16,276 nucleotides of DNA from the NCBI GenBank assembly GCA_964495935.1, contig CAZBXQ010000069.1, forward strand, positions 1 through 16,276, read 5' to 3'. The DNA is from JAJYSO01 sp964495935. Lineage in GTDB: Bacteria; Bacteroidota; Bacteroidia; Flavobacteriales; Flavobacteriaceae. This document shows, piece by piece, positions 1 to 6,302 of this stretch (its first letter is position 1; the number at the start of each line of letters is the position of its first letter). The notes below the pieces were generated by a model. That model had not been told where the DNA came from, did not search any database, and worked only from the letters and a program-made list of their open reading frames with translations. A program made the translations under genes and the position numbers.

Positions 1-413
1 TCTTCAAAATCCTGCTCCCGATAGACCTTTTCCAATTCTTCCAACTGCTCCGGAGTAGCCACTTCACGAATCCGCTTAAAGAGTTTTCGTTCTTCATTGC
101 GGATATGTAATTCCAATTTTTCCTCTCCTAAACTCAGCGCAATTTCAGGTGGTTTTTTATTCCCCAAAAACAACCGATCCAAGCGGCGGCGACTGGCCAT
201 CGCTTTTTTGACTAAGGGATCATCTTCACCCAAAATAGAATAAACATATTTTTCTTCGGCATCAAAATGCGGGGTCATGTAGGTCTTATAAAACCAATCC
301 GTATATTTCTTTATCCGTTCAAAACTCACTCCTTTAGAGATTCCCGCTCTAATTTTCCAGCACAGCATCCGCCCGTGATGATGCTCCTTATTAAAGGGTT
401 TTAGGGCTTTCAT
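1..413 (-). CDS. Hemerythrin-like (HHE domain) protein, C-terminus cut by window edge
   Basis: The visible part is 137 residues from an ATG at 413; the rest lies beyond position 1. Iron-ligand type residues occur in the order expected of hemerythrin/HHE four-helix bundles: a His cluster at residues 11-13 (KEHHHGRML), HFDAEE with His49 and Glu53, and HIRNEE with His103 and Glu107. Family knowledge: such proteins bind a di-iron centre and are linked to O2 or NO sensing and to iron or oxidative stress; no signal peptide is seen, so it is probably cytoplasmic. It follows the YeaO-type gene after 19 nt and is probably the last visible gene of the 2460-1 group. No stop codon interrupts the frame upstream of the ATG as far as the preceding gene's end, but ATG is the natural start and the conserved His cluster lies just after it. 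The family call is fairly sure; the role is inferred. Confidence 0.8.
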   Translation of the reverse strand, partial: MKALKPFNKEHHHGRMLCWKIRAGISKGVSFERIKKYTDWFYKTYMTPHFDAEEKYVYSILGEDDPLVKKAMASRRRLDRLFLGNKKPPEIALSLGEEKLELHIRNEERKLFKRIREVATPEQLEELEKVYREQDFE

Positions 414-432
414 CTTGTCCAAAATAATTGAT

Positions 433-783
433 TTAAAGTGATTCTATAACCTCTTTTAAAACAACCGCCTGATTATGTACTTCATCTTTGGCACCAAAGA
501 GTAAACAGATCTGGTGTTTCCGGGCGGTTTCTTTGATCTTTTTTAATTCTTCCTTTTTACCCTCCAATTCTTTTCGATAACGCTTGGCAAATTCTTCGAA
601 ACGATCGGGATCATGTCCAAACCATTTCCGCAGTTCATGGGAGGGGGCCACTTCCTTATTCCACTCGTCTAAATCGGCCTTTTCTTTGCTTACGCCTCGT
701 GGCCAGATCCGATCAATCAATAATCGATATCCATCATTGTCAGCGGCTTCTTCATACACACGTTTTAATATTATCCGTTTCAT
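433..783 (-). CDS. DUF488 family protein, YeaO type
   Basis: A 116-residue cytoplasmic protein with the signature of YeaO-type DUF488 proteins. An N-terminal block DGYRLLIDRIWPRG (about residues 17-30) is followed by the LRKWFGHDP region (residues 51-59), a Lys/Glu-rich helix, and a C-terminal LLFGAKDEVHNQAVVL block. The length is normal for the family (about 115-125 residues). The biochemical function of the family is not established; genes of this type often sit near stress or redox genes. The start codon lies 4 nt after the stop of the short-chain dehydrogenase gene and the hemerythrin gene starts 19 nt downstream, so co-transcription is very likely. It is a distant relative of the longer DUF488 protein encoded at 1575-2147 in the same gene group. 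Confidence 0.9.
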   Translation of the reverse strand: MKRIILKRVYEEAADNDGYRLLIDRIWPRGVSKEKADLDEWNKEVAPSHELRKWFGHDPDRFEEFAKRYRKELEGKKEELKKIKETARKHQICLLFGAKDEVHNQAVVLKEVIESL

Positions 784-787
784 ATTA

Positions 788-1507
788 TTATTTATTTATC
801 GGAGGTTTAGGGTTTAGGGGGCGAACGGTCAATTCATTTATCAGCAAGTTATCCGGAGTTTGTAAAACATGAATAACCGTGTTGGCCAAATCAGCAGGTT
901 GCAACATATTATGATGCGTATCAATTCCCGATGATTTAAAGAAATCGGTATCAATAGAGCCCGGATTAATACAGGTCACCTTAATATGATCAAAGCGCAA
1001 TTCTTTAAACAAGGCTTCACTAAATCCGCTCACTCCAAATTTTGTGGTACAATAGGCTGCCCCTTCACTTCGTGCCACGGTACCCAAAATCGATCCGATA
1101 TTAATAATGTGTTGCGTTCCCGGTTGAGGTTTCATTAAAGCGGCCAAAGCAGCTGTAATATAATACATTCCATTCAGGTTTACATTCACCATCTGCAGCC
1201 AGTAATCGGATTCCATTTCGTCAATCTTCCGAAATCCTCCTATTCCTGCATTATTGATGAGAATATCGGGACTGTAATCGAGATTAAAAGTATCCTCTAC
1301 CCAGTTTTGCAAGCCTTTCTCATTGGTCAAATCCATACGAACAGGATGAAAACCGGATCCCAGGCTCTCCCGGATTTCGGTCAGGGCATCGATATTCCTG
1401 GCCAACCCAAACACCTCCACCTCCTGTTTGATTAAGGCCTCAGCGATTGCTCTCCCTAATCCACTACTCGCCCCGGTAAGCACTGCTATTTTATTTGCTA
1501 ATTTCAT
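788..1507 (-). CDS. Short-chain dehydrogenase/reductase (classical SDR)
   Basis: A 239-residue NAD(P)-dependent oxidoreductase of the classical SDR family. The nucleotide-binding motif TGASSGLG is at residues 11-18, the structural NNAG motif at 85-88, and the catalytic tetrad reads Asn110, Ser139, Tyr152 and Lys156 (YCTTK). The PG motif after strand 6 follows in NPGSIDTDF. The length is typical of the family. The substrate cannot be read from the sequence. It lies in the group of small redox genes: the YeaO-type gene starts 4 nt after its stop, and 67 nt separate it from the long DUF488 gene upstream, where a separate promoter is possible but none is clear. The start at 1507 places the glycine-rich motif 11 residues in, as usual. 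Cytoplasmic; the C-terminal tail is short and proline-rich. Confidence 0.93.
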   Translation of the reverse strand: MKLANKIAVLTGASSGLGRAIAEALIKQEVEVFGLARNIDALTEIRESLGSGFHPVRMDLTNEKGLQNWVEDTFNLDYSPDILINNAGIGGFRKIDEMESDYWLQMVNVNLNGMYYITAALAALMKPQPGTQHIINIGSILGTVARSEGAAYCTTKFGVSGFSEALFKELRFDHIKVTCINPGSIDTDFFKSSGIDTHHNMLQPADLANTVIHVLQTPDNLLINELTVRPLNPKPPINK

Positions 1508-1574
1508 ATTTTCTTAAATTCTATTTCCCGCTTCGCTTCTTCTATTATAATTCTAATGCTTTAAAATTCAAGAC

Positions 1575-2147
1575 TCACTCTTCTTTCGGGCCATAATACA
1601 AACGACCATTTTTTATTTTTGCCGGTTTGGTATAAGGATGTTCTGTAGCTTTACCGGCTCCCATAATATGCCGAACCTCCCAACCTTCGGCTTTTAATGC
1701 ATCGGCAATCATCGATCGATGGCACCGCCACCAAACTGCTTCTGCACACATCACGGCCGTTCGTTCTTGGCCAGCCAGCTCCTTCAATTCTTTTAATCCG
1801 GCTTTAAAATCGATGGTTTCCATATAATCGGCATAAGCCCGAAAGGATTTATTTCGCCAGATGGTATTTTTGGAATCTGCCTTATACTTTCTCCTCCCCC
1901 CGAGATCCTTAAAATAGGAATACTCAATCCCATTTTTTTCCAGCGATTCCCTTAACCGATCCTGATTGAACTGCGGGAAGGCAGCAGACCCCGGTAAACT
2001 TCTGACATCTGCCAGCCGGACGATCGAGAAAGCGGCAAGCCATTCCAAGAATTCCTCAATGGAATGGGTGGAATGACCTATCGTCCATATTTCCTTTTGA
2101 GATCCGGAAGACAACCTATTCGTCTTGACTGTGTTTTTCCATTTCAT
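1575..2147 (-). CDS. DUF488 family protein, long form
   Basis: A 190-residue protein with the DUF488 hallmarks in order: WTIGHST near the N-terminus, DVRSLPGS, LGGRRK, and a cysteine-rich CAEAVWWRCHRS motif that matches the family's C-A-E...C-H-R pattern. The two Cys residues could be functional, but the activity of the family is unproven. The open frame extends 8 codons further to an ATG at 2171, but the ATG at 2147 (MKWKNTVK) is preferred because it shortens the overlap with the upstream gene from 56 to 32 nt and the conserved domain only starts about 18 residues later. A TTG at 2114, just after the upstream stop, is a weaker alternative. The overlap with the AhpD-like gene argues for translational coupling. 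It is the second DUF488 gene in this group. Confidence 0.88.
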   Translation of the reverse strand: MKWKNTVKTNRLSSGSQKEIWTIGHSTHSIEEFLEWLAAFSIVRLADVRSLPGSAAFPQFNQDRLRESLEKNGIEYSYFKDLGGRRKYKADSKNTIWRNKSFRAYADYMETIDFKAGLKELKELAGQERTAVMCAEAVWWRCHRSMIADALKAEGWEVRHIMGAGKATEHPYTKPAKIKNGRLYYGPKEE

Positions 2148-2460
2148 CGAGCGCAATCGTGCCATGGGCATATGCTGCTCCGGCTCGCATTTCGGCCGCC
2201 ACCCAAATAGCTTCCATAATTTCCTGTTTGCTGGCTCCCTTCTTCATGGCCTGCGGGACGTGTGAGCGTATGCAATACGGGCACTGGGTTACATGAGCCA
2301 CGGCTACGGCAATAAGCTGCTTCGTTTTTTCATCCAATACTCCCTTTGTAAAAACCGTTTTGCTGAAATTTCTCCAAGCATCGATTTGTTCGGGAGCTAA
2401 TTCGGCTTTTTTATGATTGCTGGTTCCCGTTGCGGGAGCAAATAAATTATTATCACTCAT
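2116..2460 (-). CDS. Carboxymuconolactone decarboxylase / AhpD-like family protein
   Basis: A 114-residue all-helical protein with the AhpD core motif TQCPYCIRSH (Cys60, Cys63, His67), i.e. the CxxC-xxx-H arrangement used by AhpD-type disulfide relays. It is preceded by DEKTKQLIAVAVAHV and followed by the helix MEAIWVAAEMRAGAAYAHG, which is typical of the family. Known AhpD proteins recycle peroxiredoxins; other members act on carboxymuconolactone, but the CxxC favours a redox role. Cytoplasmic. It is the first gene of the 2460-1 group, and its last 32 nt overlap the start of the DUF488 gene. Upstream, only a weak -7-like TATATTTA (2496-2489) is visible with no matching TTTG at the right distance, so the promoter is not assigned. 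Confidence 0.92.
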   Translation of the reverse strand: MSDNNLFAPATGTSNHKKAELAPEQIDAWRNFSKTVFTKGVLDEKTKQLIAVAVAHVTQCPYCIRSHVPQAMKKGASKQEIMEAIWVAAEMRAGAAYAHGTIALDEMEKHSQDE

Positions 2461-2830
2461 AATTCTTATTTTTTGATTTTACGTAAAATAAATATAGAGG
2501 TCTCAAAATTGTCATTTCGAATTATTCCCCCCATGACGCGACCAAGATTTTAAAAATGACACTCTTTAACATCCTTCCCAAATCTCTGCGACATCCCCTT
2601 AAATTCTCTTTCAACGGGGGCTTACTTTGCTCTCTTCGCTTCCAAGGAAGGGCTGAGGTGAGGATGTTTTCCAGAAATTTTCACCCCTCTAATAAACAAA
2701 CTATTTGTAAAAATGTGTCATTTCAAACGCAGTGAGAAATCTTAACTCTCTAATCAAGAAGAGATTTCTCCTTTGTCAAAATAACCAACCGCTCCCCAAA
2801 AAGAGATTGTGAGACCGCTATACCTCCCAA
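2461..2830. other. Intergenic stretch with degraded dispersed repeats
   Basis: About 370 nt without a convincing gene between the OsmC and AhpD-like groups. It contains the start 'GTCATTTCGA' (2511-2520) and, further on, 'GTGTCATTTCAAACGCAGTGAGAAATCT' like sequence, which resembles the short intergenic repeats common in Flavobacteriia. A middle part around 2641-2665 (TTCCAAGGAAGGGCTGAGG) looks like a second kind of relic. The copies are degraded and I see no boundary duplications. Confidence 0.5.
2716..2777. repeat. Relic of a flavobacterial intergenic hairpin repeat
   Basis: GTGTCATTTCAAACGCAGTGAGAAATCT is followed by an inverted copy. The arms GAGAAATCT (2734-2742) and AGATTTCTC (2762-2770) are perfectly complementary over 9 bp with a 19-nt loop. 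This is the arrangement of the 'GTCATTTCGA...GAGAAATCTC' intergenic repeats I know from Flavobacteriia genomes. There is no T-run after either arm, so it does not look like a terminator. Confidence 0.5.
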
Positions 2831-3053
2831 TTAATAGTTGCCATTTTTTGACACTACAGCCGGCAATAAACAAGCTACGGCCATAGAACATACAGAAGTG
2901 TCAAAAGATGCCCTTATAAAATTTATAAACCCGGTCGTAGCCCACATGAGTACTAAAATCTCGCTGAGGATTGGTAAGGAGCCGGATTTCCCAACCCCAC
3001 TTCTTCTTAATCCGGAATCCCCTTCCACAGACCGAGTCGATCCATTCATTTAG
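2831..3053. other. Stretch open on both strands; possible gene fragment, coding strand unresolved
   Basis: Two overlapping frames span this stretch. The minus frame starts with ATG at 3049, directly after the OsmC stop codon (TAA at 3052-3050), and runs 72 codons to a TAA at 2831; it reads as a Ser/Gly-rich head and a hydrophobic Cys-containing tail. The plus frame (2838-3053) starts only with TTG right after a TAG and runs 71 codons with a proline-rich end (PDFPTPLLLNPESPSTD). The GC content is higher than in the flanking intergenic DNA, so the stretch looks coding or recently coding. I recognise no domain in either frame. It may be a remnant of a larger gene, a short conserved element, or by-chance open frames. 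If the minus frame is real it would be translationally coupled to OsmC. Confidence 0.3.
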
Positions 3054-3469
3054 GCTAACGTTGCCTCCAAGGTAATATCGCAGTTCAGCACTTTACTAAT
3101 CGGACAATTCTCCTTAGCGGCATTAGCAATTTCTCGGAACTTGGCTTCATCCAAATTGGGAACAGCAGCCTTTAAAGTGAGGTGGGAGCTTTCGATTTCC
3201 AATTTATCGGGATTCATCGTCACTTCAGCAGTCGCATTGACACTGTCCGGAGTGAATCCGTTCTCCCCACAAATCAGGCTAAAAGCCATCGCAAAGCAAC
3301 CGGCATGAGAGGCTGCAATCAATTCATCGGGGTTGGTTCCTGCACCATCGCCGAAACGGGTTTTAAAAGAGTATGGTTGCCCGTCAAAAACCTTACTTCC
3401 GGTAGAAATTTTACCGCTTCCCTCTTTAACTGATCCGTTCCAAACGGCACTTGCTGTGTGTTTTTTCAT
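3050..3469 (-). CDS. osmC: OsmC family peroxiredoxin
   Basis: A 139-residue thiol peroxidase of the OsmC/Ohr superfamily, OsmC branch. The family reduces organic hydroperoxides with a pair of conserved cysteines; here Cys58 lies in the diagnostic block NPDELIAASHAGCFAMAFS and Cys122 in ENCPISKVLNC. The N-terminal half carries the usual strand region (TASAVWNGSVKEGSGKIST) and the length is normal. Two further cysteines (67 and 130) are not part of the known pair. Cytoplasmic. It lies 35 nt downstream of the methyltransferase gene, with no clear promoter in that gap, so it is probably the third gene of the cupin-methyltransferase-osmC operon. This is the firmest link of the region to peroxide stress. 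Confidence 0.94.
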   Translation of the reverse strand: MKKHTASAVWNGSVKEGSGKISTGSKVFDGQPYSFKTRFGDGAGTNPDELIAASHAGCFAMAFSLICGENGFTPDSVNATAEVTMNPDKLEIESSHLTLKAAVPNLDEAKFREIANAAKENCPISKVLNCDITLEATLA

Positions 3470-3504
3470 TTCTTCTTATTTTTTATAAATTAAACTTTAA
3501 TATA

Positions 3505-4278
3505 TTACTTTTTTACGATCAATACAAAGGCTTTCAGATGCTTTTCATGTTTTCTAAACATGTTCCGCATTTGCAAAACACGTTTTCGCTCTCCGGGGTG
3601 CGACATTATCTTAAAACCAATCTTAAAAGCCCGGGCAATTCCTTCATCCTGAACAATGCGACCCGGTTCCAAAAGCCGCATCGGAGCACGACTTACTTTA
3701 ACCGGTTTAAACCCTTCTTCCTCGAGCAATCGAATCCATTCTTGTCGCGTCTGCGGTCGGGAATTCACTCGAACCGTCAATTCCAGCTCCTTACTGATTT
3801 CCTCTTTAATCGCGGGGTCCAAATCATCGGGAACCAATCCCAATTCATGAATCCCATACAAACCTCCGGGCCTCAACAATCGGTATGCCTCTCGAATGAT
3901 CTCCCGTTTCCGGGGATTGGCACGCATGGTCAGCATCGCCTCCCCGATTATTTTGTCATAACTTTCAGCCGGCAATCCCGTATCCCGAGCCGAGCGATTC
4001 ACAAAAGAAATCGTCCTTCCCCGGTATTTCTTCTGAAGGTGCTCAACCACCTCATGATTGATATCCACTCCGGTATACGTTCGAGGATTTCGACCGATAA
4101 GCCCTGCAGCCGTATATCCCATACCGGGAGCAAACTCGACCACATCATCCTGCCCATCAATCTCCATTCCCGCCATCAACTCCTGCGTTAATTCCCGTCC
4201 TCCGGGCCGTAACACCCGTTTCCCCAGCTTGGCCAAAAGCCAATGCCCATGAATCGGATTGATGGTTTGATGTCCCAT
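3505..4278 (-). CDS. Class I SAM-dependent methyltransferase
   Basis: A 257-residue Rossmann-fold methyltransferase. Motif I reads VVEFAPGMGYTA (residues 46-57), the acidic residue after strand 2 is Asp72 (GVDIN), and a post-motif LLRPGG (134-139) followed by GGLYGIHE matches the methyltransferase 11/25 type. The N-terminus (NPIHGHWLLAKLGKRVLRPGG) forms a cap helix region; the C-terminal third (about 150-257) is Lys/Arg-rich and probably forms the substrate part. The substrate is unknown. The gene starts 2 nt after the cupin stop, so it is tightly coupled to that gene and very likely functions with it. The protein has no membrane segment or signal peptide. Confidence 0.9.
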   Translation of the reverse strand: MGHQTINPIHGHWLLAKLGKRVLRPGGRELTQELMAGMEIDGQDDVVEFAPGMGYTAAGLIGRNPRTYTGVDINHEVVEHLQKKYRGRTISFVNRSARDTGLPAESYDKIIGEAMLTMRANPRKREIIREAYRLLRPGGLYGIHELGLVPDDLDPAIKEEISKELELTVRVNSRPQTRQEWIRLLEEEGFKPVKVSRAPMRLLEPGRIVQDEGIARAFKIGFKIMSHPGERKRVLQMRNMFRKHEKHLKAFVLIVKK

Positions 4279-4280
4279 AT

Positions 4281-4625
4281 TTATTGCCCGGTTACTTTTT
4301 TAACCCGTCCTGTAGAATCACCCGTGCCTAAACTCAAACGCACAATACTATCTTCCAGTGCTTTTAAATCATGCGGCACCTTCTCGCTCAAGGTAATCAA
4401 GTCTCCCCGTTTTAAGTTTAGTTTTTCCCGGTCTTCGACTCCAAAACTGATATTTCCTTCAAATATCTCAACCACGATCGGAAAGGGGGCCTGATGCCGT
4501 TTCATTTCCTGGCCTTTCTTAAAGACAATCCGAATTTCCTTACCGGCTTCAGAATCCAACAATATCTGAACCGCAGGTCGATCTTCCTTATAATGAAGGT
4601 CTTGAAGTAGTGAAGCTGTTTTCAT
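4281..4625 (-). CDS. Small cupin-domain protein
   Basis: A 114-residue single-domain cupin. Motif 1 is KRHQAPFPIVVEIFEGNISF (His44, Glu53, Gly57) and has the H-xx-P pattern rather than the H-x-H of metal-rich cupins. Motif 2 is the block around VPHDLKALEDS with His85, after the LKRGDLITL turn. So it may bind metal weakly or act as a small-ligand sensor; no enzyme activity can be assigned. It is the first gene of the operon with the methyltransferase (gap 2 nt) and osmC. The promoter candidate lies at 4655-4690. Cytoplasmic. Confidence 0.85.
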   Translation of the reverse strand: MKTASLLQDLHYKEDRPAVQILLDSEAGKEIRIVFKKGQEMKRHQAPFPIVVEIFEGNISFGVEDREKLNLKRGDLITLSEKVPHDLKALEDSIVRLSLGTGDSTGRVKKVTGQ

Positions 4626-4654
4626 ATCCTGTTTGTTCCTTATTTAGAATGAGT

Positions 4655-4690
4655 CAAAATTAATATTAATTATTTCATTATCCTAACAAA
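4655..4690 (-). promoter_or_regulatory. Candidate Bacteroidota-type promoter of the cupin operon
   Basis: On the minus strand TAATTTTG (4662-4655) matches the TAnnTTTG -7 element and ends 30 nt before the cupin ATG. A TTTG at 4690-4687 could be the -33 element, but the 24-nt spacer is longer than the usual 19-21 nt, so the assignment is only moderate. Confidence 0.4.
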
Positions 4691-4780
4691 ACCCATTTTT
4701 TTACAAAATACATTTTCACAGCCGCCAAACAGAACCCTAAAAACTCCCCGGCACCCTTGGGAAAGCTCACCCAAAAAGAT

Positions 4781-4817
4781 AAAAAAAGCTACCCCGGATT
4801 CAGGGGTAGCTTTTTTT
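4781..4817 (-). terminator. Rho-independent terminator after the downstream susCD operon
   Basis: A perfect 15-bp stem pairs AAAAAAAGCTACCCC (4781-4795) with GGGGTAGCTTTTTTT (4803-4817) around a 7-nt loop. It lies 24 nt beyond the susD stop, and a run of T follows the stem on either strand, so it could also act from the other side. It closes the 9533-4842 operon and insulates it from the cupin operon. Confidence 0.88.
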
Positions 4818-4841
4818 AACTATTACAAAAATAAATTCCTG

Positions 4842-6296
4842 TTAATTCACGTCCCAGAAAAGTTTGGTCGTTACCTCATCTCCACCAATAGCCTCAGCAG
4901 CAGCTTCGGTATTGATTCCATTTAACAGATATTCTTGATCGGAATAAAGCATTCTCACCGGAACACCATCAACCAATGAACTCTCGGGGTTTTCTAATAC
5001 CGGATAATCCAAACGTCGAATAAAGGTCCACGATGCAAAAGTCTTTTCAAACAAGGAGATATAAGCTTCCATACCGATAGATTCCTTCCAGTTTGAAGCA
5101 TTATAAGGATTGCTATTCAAATAGGCCTGCGCATCTGCGCCATCAACTCCGTTCAATTCCATAGAAGCCAAAACGGCCTCGGCATAACGATCAGCAGGAT
5201 TACTAACATTGTATCCTCCACCCCGAGCAGCAGCTTCTGCCTGCAACAGCAAGATCTCTTCATAGCTGATGAGGGTTGCGGAAGCGGTGGGCTCCAACAT
5301 AAAGCCTCCTTCCTCCGTCGGCAGGTACTGAGAATTGGATGAAAAGGGGTTACCTATACCCGGTACACCGCCTATAAAATCACCATCAACAGTAGTAAAC
5401 CAAACCGCTCTACGCGGATCGTTTCGAGCATTCATCGGATCGATAACAATCTCAGAAATAACAAAGTCCCGACGCCCGGATCCGGCTACGTCAATATCAT
5501 CATAAGCCGGATTATTAAAGGTTCCTCCGGCGAAGTCCATAGCGAAGGCAGCTTCGCCCGAATCAATCACACCGGCATTCAGTGCCTCATTGGCCCATTG
5601 CACCGATGTAGAGGGATCCACATCGGCCAAGTTCATAGCCATTCTAAACTTAATTGAATTGGCCGCTTTTCTCCATTTATCCATATCTCCTCCATACACC
5701 AAGTCGCCTTTTCCGTACCCCGGCTTCGAGGTGTCGATAGTTCCCACAACGGCATCTACCCGGCTGACCAGATCATCATAAATAGCCCGGGCATCATCAT
5801 ACACCGGAGCAAAATTATCATCTGCCGCATTCAAGGCATCAAAGTAGGGTACATTTCCATAGGTATCTACAAGATGTTCCCAAACAATAATCTCGGCGAT
5901 TTCCAACGTTGCCTGCTTATTGCCCCGGGTATCTTCATCGGCTAAGATTTCCTCTGCCAAGTTTTTCTTTGCCTGGGCAAAATTATTCAACGAGTTCACA
6001 TACATTCGATCCCAGTTATTCCGAGGCTGATTTCTTCCAAAATCATAACGTGATTCATCAAAATAGGTGGTCTCTACAATTTGCTGGGTAAAGAATCTAA
6101 AATTATTATAGTTTACATTCGGTGTAGTCGCATAGTAAAAGAATTGCTCCTGCCCCATACTCAGCAATGTTTCTGAAGGTAGTTCGGAGGAGTGTTTTCC
6201 ATCCTCGTTCAACTTTGCCAAATCCTCTTTCGAGCATGACATCATCGTCAACACGACCAGAAAACTTATTGATATCGTTTTAAACAAATTTTTCAT
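4842..6296 (-). CDS. SusD/RagB family outer-membrane lipoprotein (downstream operon)
   Basis: A 484-residue surface lipoprotein that caps its SusC partner and binds the nutrient. The signal peptide ends in a lipobox at LTMMSC with Cys21 as lipid site; the following KED residues fit export to the cell surface in Bacteroidota. Family features are the helical repeat region, DTYGNVPYF (residues 145-152) and EEILLLQAEAAARGG in the last third, closest to the SusD-like_2 group. The sequence is full length and ends at the terminator side. It starts 6 nt after the susC stop, a tight operon pair. The ligand cannot be predicted; the partner operon's SusD (10910-12418) is a distant paralogue. No glycan-specific residues can be claimed. 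Confidence 0.93.
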   Translation of the reverse strand: MKNLFKTISISFLVVLTMMSCSKEDLAKLNEDGKHSSELPSETLLSMGQEQFFYYATTPNVNYNNFRFFTQQIVETTYFDESRYDFGRNQPRNNWDRMYVNSLNNFAQAKKNLAEEILADEDTRGNKQATLEIAEIIVWEHLVDTYGNVPYFDALNAADDNFAPVYDDARAIYDDLVSRVDAVVGTIDTSKPGYGKGDLVYGGDMDKWRKAANSIKFRMAMNLADVDPSTSVQWANEALNAGVIDSGEAAFAMDFAGGTFNNPAYDDIDVAGSGRRDFVISEIVIDPMNARNDPRRAVWFTTVDGDFIGGVPGIGNPFSSNSQYLPTEEGGFMLEPTASATLISYEEILLLQAEAAARGGGYNVSNPADRYAEAVLASMELNGVDGADAQAYLNSNPYNASNWKESIGMEAYISLFEKTFASWTFIRRLDYPVLENPESSLVDGVPVRMLYSDQEYLLNGINTEAAAEAIGGDEVTTKLFWDVN

Positions 6297-6302
6297 TTTT
6301 AA

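Noticed and set aside
2148..2171. Longer N-terminus of the DUF488 protein starting at 2171
   Set aside because: It adds eight residues with no conservation cue and enlarges the overlap with the upstream gene to 56 nt.
2489..2496. TATATTTA as -7 element for the AhpD-like gene
   Set aside because: The last base deviates from TAnnTTTG and the only TTTG-like sequence upstream is 7 nt away, not about 19.
2734..2770. Hairpin considered as terminator for the OsmC operon
   Set aside because: The loop is 19 nt long and no run of T follows the stem on the minus strand; it fits a repeat relic better.
3451..4191. A 246-codon plus-strand open frame
   Set aside because: It lies opposite the methyltransferase gene, whose motifs are clear, and reads as Ser/Arg/His-rich sequence without domains; it is an antisense shadow.
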